From Gyromitra esculenta (lineage: Eukaryota; Ascomycota; Pezizomycetes; Pezizales; Discinaceae): a stretch of DNA of 64,000 nucleotides. Location of the stretch: assembly GCA_038503075.1 (NCBI GenBank), contig JBCAML010000013.1, forward strand, positions 1,116,001 to 1,180,000, written 5' to 3'. Numbering within the stretch: the first letter of the stretch is position 1; each line of letters opens with the position of its first letter. Below the pieces are notes generated by a model, which saw only the letters and a list, made by a program, of their open reading frames with translations, made no database searches and was not told the DNA's origin. Below are positions 56,493-64,000 of the stretch, one piece after another. Both the position numbers and the translations under genes were made by a program.

Positions 56493-58837
56493 CAAAGTGT
56501 GGGAAGTGACGACAATGATGCTCTCTACCCACGGCTGGGCTGAGACGGGCTTGTGGGTAAAAAGAAAGGAAGAAGTACGGTATGTCAAACGGGATCGATG
56601 GTGTCGAGAACTACCCTGTGTTGATACCTAGGCGAAAAAGGCCCGGGACTTGGGATATCGGGTAGTGTATACCGTATATGCGTGAGCACACTGGTATGAA
56701 CAGATGAGGAAACGAGGTCTGGAGGGGGATGTGGTGTGAGTACGCCTTTTTCGATGAGATTGACTGATTTGGGTGGGGGGTTAGAAGAATTGGTGCAGTC
56801 TTCCAGGACTATGTTCTTTAACCTAGATACTGGTCTGCTAGCTACTGTACAGTAGGGTAGAATTTCAATATACATGTGCCTGGTATATTCCACACCTCGT
56901 ATGTAAGGATGTATGTGAGTACATGTACTCTAGATTACATGTGGGTAGGGTACATGAAGAGGGTGTGAATACTCATTCTAATAGCAAGCTCTGCAGCAGC
57001 GCGCCCGCAGCTCCAGCCCAACAGGAGGGGAGGGACTTGCAAACAGGGATGCAATCAAGATCCAGTCGGGGCCTGGAAAACAAAAAAGGACGAACCAGCA
57101 GCCCTACGTCATGCCGCAGGAAGAGGCAGAAGGGCGTGCTAATTAGCGTACCCAGAGGCCCTGCCATTGGGCAATGTGGGGGGGAGAGGCTGGGCCAGCT
57201 AGCAGGGTAACCACCTGACTGCTCAACGGGGGAAGACTAGCGTCATAGGCATCAGACACCTGGCCTTGACGGACGAGAGACGAGACGAAGCTGCCTTTGG
57301 TTCGTCAACTGCCACAGATTGACTTTTTAGCTATTTCAACCTCAACTCGCACAACCCCCCCAAACCCTAACATCATTCGTAGCAACTGGCTCGGAGTGCT
57401 TTGTCAGTAATGGTGAACACGGTCTTCAATTCATTTCCGAGAAAGGCATGAATTTAAGAGTCAAGGGATGCCGTCCTTGCAAGAGAATTCTGAATATAGC
57501 TCCCTTCCCCCCCGCACAATCCCCCCTGGCTTATGTCTCATCGCGGTGTCGAACCTGTTTCCACCCGGCCAGCAGCCCCCCGCTTCTGTTCTTCCTCAAA
57601 CAAAAGCGATCACGATCATCGATCGAAAGATTACTTACCGTACCGGCGTACTCTCTCCACCTTGCGTCTAGCGTCCAGTTTTTGGCCCATTTTTTTCTCT
57701 CCTTTTCCCTCCCTTCTCTTTACCTGCCTGCCTGGCACATGCACGTCCACGCCTATGTATGTATACATGTATGTATATGTATGCACCGTACGGAAGAGGA
57801 GGAGGAGGAGGAGGAAAATGGAAGGATGTCAGAAAATGTGCCGTCTACCGTTTGCCGACAACGACCAAGAAAGTTTCAAGTCAAGCCTCTTCCCCCCAGA
57901 GCCTCGCATTAGCCACCTACAGCCTCTGATAGCCCGAAGCCATCTTTTCCACGATATCCCCGAAATAACAATAGGTGTCCTTTCCTATCTTGTCTAACGA
58001 CAATCACAACACCTTATCTTTTTGATCTAAGAAATAAAAATAAAAACCAACTTTTCCATGAAAGGGTAAAGGATACACATCTATCTATCATGCTCTTAGG
58101 CAATTATGTACACATGTAAGAAGAGTAGGGCGAGCACTTAGGGCTTCCTGGAATATTTTCCCAAAAAATATTCCTCCACCCTCTTCCCCAGATAACGGTG
58201 CTCGTTATCTTCCCATGGATAAGATCACCCCTCCTCATCACCTCTGGAGATACGTAGGTACCTACCTACTCTGCACGGAGCGGGGTTTGTTTGTTTTTGT
58301 GAGATTGAATAATACTTTTAGCCAAACCCAGATGTCTGTACTTTCCTTAAACAAGAGAATACGATTGGTGTAGGTACAGGCAGGCATGCATGTGGATAAG
58401 AATTATCTCCCTCGTCTTTCGGATATCCCCAATTGTCTACTCTACTCCAAGCTCCAACATTGATAGTTAAGGGCCACCGGTTCGGGTCATCCACTATCGT
58501 ACGTATCGATACTCTGCGAAAAAAAGTTCATGAAGATCCCCGACCCATGCCCGGAATAGATCGTCTGCCAGCGTCATGGTACTCTCGGCAATGTCGTCAG
58601 TTGCACACATACCCTTTTTTTTTGACACCTTCAGCGTACGTGGCATAGATTACTGTAAATATTTTATTAACCTCCAAGGGGGGGGAACCACCTCATACAC
58701 ACGAAAGTGCATCCGCTTCCTCCAACGGTCTGAGCCAGTCACGAAAATCTTACGCTACTGAAAAGCACATACTCGTGCATGTCCAGCCGGGGAAACCTGG
58801 TTATACTTTCTTTCATATTAAAAATACAAGACAATCA
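55388..58837. other. 3.4-kb spacer with simple repeats
   Basis: Upstream of the histidine kinase (55388-56000) the coding strand is pyrimidine-rich, as expected for a promoter/5' UTR. Beyond that there are microsatellites (GACA at 56461, TATG/GTAT words at 56200-56225 and 57755-57785, GAGGAG at 57797-57816) and no gene structure. An ORF at 57448-57912 is low-complexity and lacks support. 57460-57900 is C/T-rich on the plus strand, which might be a promoter for a gene I do not see. Confidence 0.5.
56461..56492 (+). repeat. (GACA)n microsatellite
   Basis: There are seven and a half perfect GACA units. Confidence 0.9.
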
Positions 58838-59989
58838 TCATCGTTTCCTAACATCACCGATGCCAAATTGACTTGAATACCTGCCGCCGTCGGCCGCCTT
58901 CCAGCCAGGGAGAAGGTACTCTTTCTCCTTGCTGAGCATGGCCTCAGCCTTCTCTCTCTCAACCTTTTCTCGTTGATCCCTCTCCATGCGTAGTCTTTGC
59001 ATAAGATCGTTTTTAGGGTCATGGTCACGACTAGGAGACCTGGATCTTGAACTCCGATGGCGTCGCCGGTGACGGTGGGATGTTGTTTCTATATTTGATT
59101 CGGACCTATTGTGTTTTTCAGAGTGACTTCGATGGCCGCTCCTGTTTGTGCTTCCGCTCCTGTGCCTGTGCCTGTGCCTACTTCGGCTGTACGTTTCGGC
59201 ACTTTTATCTTGTCTCCTTCTATGCTCCCGACCCCTAGTCCTCACAGCTGAAGCATCGGCCTTCTCCGTCTCCAATGCACGCAATCCCACTGCGCCCACT
59301 TCTAGTTCCCTATTCCTCTTCCACTCTTCGCGTGCCTCGTCTACCTCCTTGACACCTCTTACGCCCCTCTTTATAGCTACCAACGGATCCCCCCAATCCT
59401 TTCTTCTTTCATCCTTCTTCAGCTCCCTATCAGTCTTCTTTCGTCCTTTGACCTCCCCAACCATATCAAGCGTCGAATACCACGGTTTCAATTCTTCCGC
59501 CGGTTTCCCAAGCCCCATCGTGAATTGGGCCTCAATTTTATCCTCCTTCGCCTTCTTCTCCGCTTCATACTCATCATTCTTCTCGACTTTACTCCGTCGT
59601 TTCGGGTTCTCGATATCACCAAAGAGATTGATATGGCCATCAGCGCCCGTTAACGGCGTGTCAGAAGAGGTCCTGCGTCGTTTAACTGGTGGCCCTACAA
59701 CCGCAGCCCCACTTTCGTCGATTTGAGCAGTATCCCGTGGTTGAACGAATCTCTCGGTAGCTGATGCGTTTGGATCGCGCCTATCCTCCTCGATGATGGA
59801 GGTTGGTATATCTTCTCCTGCTGCTCGTGCTCGTAGAACCCTTATGCGATGCTCTGCATCAGCTTCCTGCATTCGCTGTTCCTCAGCCTCCTCTTTAGCT
59901 CTAGCGGCGGCCTCATCGCGGCGGACACGCTCGACATTGGTAGTAGAGTAGACATGGTAAGATTTGTGGTGGAGTAGATGGAGTGGCAT
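58838..59989 (-). CDS. CIR_N-domain protein, LENG1-like, RS-rich; probable splicing-associated factor
   Basis: One exon, 383 aa. The N-terminus MPLHLLHHKSYHVYSTTNVERVRRDEAAARAKE is the CIR_N motif (K.WHVYN..N...V..DE), shared by LENG1, CIR and Cwc25-type nuclear proteins. A conserved middle follows: HINLFGDIE near 120 and KPWYSTLDM near 170, then helical charged sequence. The region 250-320 is rich in Arg/His/Ser dipeptides (HRHRHRS, SRSRSPSRDHD), as in splicing factors. The end is DLMQRLRMERDQREKVEREKAEAM and PGWKAADGGRYSSQFG. Order and length match LENG1. Nuclear location and a link to the spliceosome are inferred from the family; no direct activity is known to me. Confidence 0.85.
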   Translation of the reverse strand: MPLHLLHHKSYHVYSTTNVERVRRDEAAARAKEEAEEQRMQEADAEHRIRVLRARAAGEDIPTSIIEEDRRDPNASATERFVQPRDTAQIDESGAAVVGPPVKRRRTSSDTPLTGADGHINLFGDIENPKRRSKVEKNDEYEAEKKAKEDKIEAQFTMGLGKPAEELKPWYSTLDMVGEVKGRKKTDRELKKDERRKDWGDPLVAIKRGVRGVKEVDEAREEWKRNRELEVGAVGLRALETEKADASAVRTRGREHRRRQDKSAETYSRSRHRHRHRSGSTNRSGHRSHSEKHNRSESNIETTSHRHRRRHRSSRSRSPSRDHDPKNDLMQRLRMERDQREKVEREKAEAMLSKEKEYLLPGWKAADGGRYSSQFGIGDVRKR

Positions 59990-62266
59990 GTTTCGTGGAA
60001 GCTTGAGCTGTGATGGTGGGTTCGCGGTGATGAATGACGTTGTTGTTGCTGTTGTTGTCTTGGTGTGTCAAACTAGACTAGACCACATTTCAACAGTCGC
60101 CCACGCCGTTCCGGAGAATTGATTTCGGAGCCAAGAGAAAAGAAAGAAAAAAGTCACGCCATTATTTCATCTTGCTGCATTGCAGAAACTTCCCTTGTAA
60201 CCTCTTAAACCTCGGATTTTACTTTTAACTTGACACGACAATTTCAACATTAATTCCAATTCCAATTCCAATCGGCGCTTACCCCAGAATAGCGACCGGG
60301 CACATTTTAGCCTTCGCCGGCCATCAACCTGACTGAATCAACGTTGGCGAGATACAGGCGCTTCAAACCGAATGCAACAGCATCTTTCCCTCCATCCCTG
60401 GCGAAAGAAAAGAAATTTCTCAGCTTTTGGGGAGGGGGACGAGTAAAGCTGGCTGACGACATTATGCATTTGTCGGCAAATTAGTATTTATCAGACTATC
60501 GACAAGGACGAGACACTTCGTGTCGGAGAAAAGAGGTTGTTGCTGTACGTACTTCTCCTGTGTTGGCCACTGTACCTATCATGTGATTGATCATTTATCA
60601 ATAAACGAGGGTGTCGCTAAACACGTGTATGCTTGGTCATAAGAAAGTATTAAAGAGGCGTATAATTCAAGGAACTCGGTGACGTTGGGACTATTTATTG
60701 GTGCCTTTAAAGAGAAAATTTAATTTTACATATTGGAGAGGGGGGTGTGTGGATGGGACAATATAAACCTGAACATGATGGAGAGAAGTCGAGATGGTGA
60801 TGGTTTACATTAGGTATTGAGGAAATTACGGCGTGGGGGCTGGCTGTCTAGCAGAAGACAGACGAACCCCTCAGCTAACGAATGGATGCTCCCAGCAAAT
60901 GGACCCTGCGTCTCCATGCGGCTCTTGATGACATCACTGAACGGGAGACAGCCGTACGGCATGTTCCGACTTTGCTCTACTCGTATTTCGCTGACGTTTG
61001 TGGAATGGGCTGCCTTTGCGTTCTATACCATACCATACATTGAGCACGACCTTGTAGGGCATGTGAACCTGGCCCATTTCACAAACGTCAGCAGAGCACG
61101 AGTACTGGATCGGAAAAGGGATCCAATTCCAGCCCAACATCCAAGCTAAACAACTCTATGGGGTACGAACCATCCTTGGCGCCAAGGTGGTACGAGACGG
61201 GATTGTGCTCTAGCGAGTACAACTAAGCACGGCGTTTGATCTCGACGCGCAAGTTCCTCGAGTACAAACGTTGTGTGGTCCGAGTTGTTTGACCACAAGC
61301 AGTCAAGCAGTCACGCGGTCACAGTCCAGATCTCCGGACGAACTGAGCTCATCTCTCTCATGCCCATGCTCCCTTCCCCTTCCCCTTCCCCTCCCCAACC
61401 AAGTCAATCCTTCCCGTCTGCAACCGCGGCGAGAGAAAAAAAAGGAGCGCAGGCTTCAGAAACTTGACCAATAAACAGCCATCACGGGGTACCAAATTGG
61501 TCCCGGTTCCTGCATCATTCTGTATCCTCTCAATTAGCATGTTGTACCTTGCATCAACATTATCAGTAGTTACCATTTCAGTAGCTACCATTTTGATCAG
61601 AACACAGTAAAGGTTGGGGGAGAAGCACCGCCATACAAGGCCTGCTTTAAATGTAGTGCATCTAGTCACCGTGAGCTTATGCTCTTCTAACGGGCGTTTT
61701 CTCTTCCTTCTTCTTAGTCGTCACCCCGGGTATACCAAGTTCCGGGTGTGTTCTGCCTATTATATCTCTTATTTTATCCCCTCGAACTCATCGCTATTCC
61801 CGATTGGTTCGGGATGAGGAGATGCGTGTGTGGGCAGTGGACACAGAGTTAGGTATCAATCGTAACTCCACGATGTCTACTCCTCTATAGCGAATAACTC
61901 GTAATCATGTAATACCATCCATATATACAGTAGTACCCAATCACACTCCTCAACTCCAATTCCAATAAGATTAACACCACACCCCCACCCACTCGGTTCG
62001 TATCTAGCCCTATCCCTCCCGCCTGCGAGATATCAAACAACCACCATCCGAAAATTGGTGTAAGTCATGAAACATGACTCGTTGCATTTATACATCAAAG
62101 AAAGAAAAAACCCCCATTAACTCCACCTTTGCACATTGCTGCTAGGAAAACTATACAAAACCCCTCATATAGACATCTTTGTTTCAAAGATCCATGATTA
62201 GAGAAACACTTGCTGCGGGAAATTCCCACCGTCCAAAATATGCCCTTAGGCATCAGAAATAGTGTT
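59990..62266. other. 2.3-kb spacer, no gene seen
   Basis: 60000-60300 upstream of the CIR_N gene has CAACAACA-type words and AATTCCAATTCC repeats (60251-60270). The middle and right are mixed in composition with only short open frames (such as 60817-61149) that lack support. The left flank of 62266 is the 3' side of the protease-like gene. Confidence 0.5.
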
Positions 62267-64000
62267 CTATTTCACCAACGGGCCGACTTTGAGGATGCTA
62301 TCATCGTCATCTTTCGACTCAACGGTAGATGGCCGACTAGAATCATCCTCCGAACTGCTCTCACCCTTCCTCCCGGTCGTATCCTTCAAGAACTCCGACC
62401 CATCCTTCGTGACAGCGTCCAGTCCAAAAACGCTCGATTCATCACTCTCCTCCGCAACCCCCGTAGAACTCGACCACCTCATCTTTCCCTTCCCCTTGTT
62501 ACCATTACCATTATTTTCACCCTCCTCCTCCTGTATCACCATCTCCTCCTTATCCAAGCTATCCACACTCCCGCTCTTGACATGACCCTCACCGCTCCCC
62601 ACAGTCTTCATAGACCCGCGCCGACTCGAAAACTCAATTGAAGTGGGGGTACATATTTTCCCGATACTCGCCGTCCTAACATGCGATCTCGTCGTCTTCG
62701 CCCTCTCCGGTTTCTGTAATGTCGGGGACTCAACCTTCGCCACCCTCCCGGCAGAATAAAACCTCCCAACCGTCGCAGTCCTCTGCAGCTGCATCTCCGT
62801 CCTCAATTCCTCAATATCGTCAACCTGGGGCGAATACGGCCCCATAAAGACTCGTGCCACCGTCGAATTCTCCGACAGGCGTCTTTTTGCGTTCTGCTCC
62901 GACAGGCGTCTCACCAACTCCGGATCCTTAACCGGCGGTTCCGGGGACTGCTGAGGCAGTCGTGGAAGCGAGTTAATATCACGCGAGAAAGAGCTCGTGG
63001 TGGTGGTTATATCGCCGCCAACGCTCCGCTCGCTGAAGCCGAGCTCCTTCTCATGGTCGTAGCTAGGGATCGAGGAGTTTTTGTCTTCAGCGAAGCGGAC
63101 GGTGAGCTTGCTTCCGGATAAAGGTATGCGTCTTCGTTTGCGCTGGACCCATATCCACGCTGCAATGCCTCCGACAATGACTGCGAGGCCGCCGAGGATG
63201 CCGCCGACCATAGGGCCGATGGCGGGTTTATCGTTGCTGCTAGAGGATGTGGTGCCGAATATGGAGATGGAGGCGCGGGAGGCGGCGATGAGGGATTTGG
63301 TTCGAGGGGGCGGGGAGGGTATGGCGCTAATGTGGAACTTCTTGATGGTTGGAGGGGCGTTTATTAGGTAGACGTGCTGGAGGAAGGCACGGCCTAGGTA
63401 GGCTGGGTGACTATCTGAGCTTGGTGAGAGTCGGAGATAGGTTTGCCCAGACTCGATCCGGGGGGTGAGTGGGTTATTTTCCGACGTATCTGTGACGAGG
63501 AGAGACGATGCGGGGACAATGATCGAGGTGGACATTGTGCCATTCTTGAGGGTAAATCTGAGGGAATAATCGGTTTTTGGCGTTCCAGAGTAAACGTATC
63601 CATTAAGGTTTGAATCGAACGTAGGAGAGCCGATAAGTGGGAGTAAGGTTTTGAGAACCTCTGGAGAGAGCTGAATGTTGGGTGAATCATATGTGAGTGC
63701 GATCTTCGACTCGGTGGAAGAAGCTGAATTAGAAATTATGGTTTTCTCGGTTGACCCAATGTATGTTATCTCTGTCAGAGCCACCTCAAACCCACCCGTA
63801 TCAGTTCTACTGAAAATGGTTTTCTGATTATGGTCGATGAGAGCATCGTCATAGCCTCCCATTACCACTGAGCCTGTGTTTTCGCTCGTCCCCAGGTTCA
63901 ATGCCACAACATCCATCTCAGGGATCCTGGAATTGCGAGCCCTTTGAAGAATACTTAGTCCAACCAATCCCATCCCCAATGTAGATTGCCAAATGAGATT
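62267..64000 (-). CDS. Membrane-anchored pepsin-like (A1) aspartyl protease homologue, 3' part; catalytic Asp motif altered
   Basis: The frame is open to the right edge, so the N-terminus and first catalytic site are missing; 577 codons are visible. It starts within the A1 fold (LGMGLVGLSILQRARN; SVVMGGYDDALID; EVALTEITYIG). Where active pepsins have the second D-[ST]-G the sequence reads IALTYDSPNIQLSPEVL, that is D-S-P. The fold ends near YLGRAFLQHVYLIN. A membrane span (AIGPMVGGILGGLAVIVGGI) and RKRRR follow, then about 300 residues of Ser/Glu-rich cytoplasmic tail. This is the layout of fungal plasma-membrane or vacuolar A1 proteins (OpsB/yapsin-like, but with a true span and long tail). 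Loss of Gly after the Asp suggests weak or no proteolysis; sensing or scaffolding is possible. Confidence 0.82.
   Translation of the reverse strand, partial: NLIWQSTLGMGLVGLSILQRARNSRIPEMDVVALNLGTSENTGSVVMGGYDDALIDHNQKTIFSRTDTGGFEVALTEITYIGSTEKTIISNSASSTESKIALTYDSPNIQLSPEVLKTLLPLIGSPTFDSNLNGYVYSGTPKTDYSLRFTLKNGTMSTSIIVPASSLLVTDTSENNPLTPRIESGQTYLRLSPSSDSHPAYLGRAFLQHVYLINAPPTIKKFHISAIPSPPPRTKSLIAASRASISIFGTTSSSSNDKPAIGPMVGGILGGLAVIVGGIAAWIWVQRKRRRIPLSGSKLTVRFAEDKNSSIPSYDHEKELGFSERSVGGDITTTTSSFSRDINSLPRLPQQSPEPPVKDPELVRRLSEQNAKRRLSENSTVARVFMGPYSPQVDDIEELRTEMQLQRTATVGRFYSAGRVAKVESPTLQKPERAKTTRSHVRTASIGKICTPTSIEFSSRRGSMKTVGSGEGHVKSGSVDSLDKEEMVIQEEEGENNGNGNKGKGKMRWSSSTGVAEESDESSVFGLDAVTKDGSEFLKDTTGRKGESSSEDDSSRPSTVESKDDDDSILKVGPLVK

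Noticed and set aside
57448..57912. 154-codon ORF
   Set aside because: Low complexity (GAGGAG and TATG microsatellites), with overlapping frames of similar length; nothing supports expression.
60817..61149. 110-codon plus-strand ORF
   Set aside because: No motif, no promoter-like DNA and a minus-strand ORF of similar length overlaps it.

Overview
This is a gene-poor stretch of a filamentous ascomycete (Pezizomycotina) nuclear genome. The evidence is a set of genes with several short introns (about 50-110 nt, GT...AG, often with a CTAAC-like branch site), a Neurospora-type kinesin-1, a complex I subunit (absent from budding and fission yeasts), a fungal hybrid histidine kinase and Tad-like LINEs. 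The mean of roughly one gene per 5 kb, long AT-rich spacers and stacked transposons suggest a large, transposon-rich genome, possibly Pezizomycetes; that last step is a guess.

Layout. 1-10.9 kb is a transposon nest: a Tad-like LINE on the minus strand whose endonuclease domain carries a solo LTR; two minisatellites; a chromovirus pol 3' end with a solo LTR at its left and an LTR-in-LTR at its right; an ORF1-only LINE with poly-A that split an unidentified 360-bp repeat; and Tc1/mariner transposase pieces. 11.7-28.9 kb is the housekeeping block: mitochondrial-type acetyl-CoA acetyltransferase (-), RAD6 (+), kinesin-1 heavy chain (+), an F-box-like protein (+), complex I NDUFA11/21.3b subunit (-) and a TM9/EMP70 protein (-). 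28.9-33.4 kb holds three inverted-repeat elements in a row, one with a telomere-like TTAGGG core and one with perfect 59-bp arms, then a decayed MFS transporter. 33.8-37.2 kb has a CCDC124-family protein and an unrecognised two-TM membrane protein. 37.2-45.1 kb is nearly empty. 45.2-64 kb carries a single-pass membrane protein, a 2132-aa hybrid histidine kinase (-), a CIR_N/LENG1-like protein (-) and the 3' part of a membrane-anchored pepsin-like protein (-) running off the right edge.

How the genes work together. They do not form a pathway or gene cluster; each looks like an independent eukaryotic unit. The thiolase and RAD6 are divergent across 744 bp and may share regulatory DNA. I see no tRNA, rRNA, CRISPR or biosynthetic cluster. 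The strongest unusual signals are in the repeats: LTRs with non-canonical ends but clean 5-bp target duplications, an apparent half-LINE, and the inverted-repeat array. Exon limits were placed by hand from splice signals and family alignment from memory, without RNA evidence.
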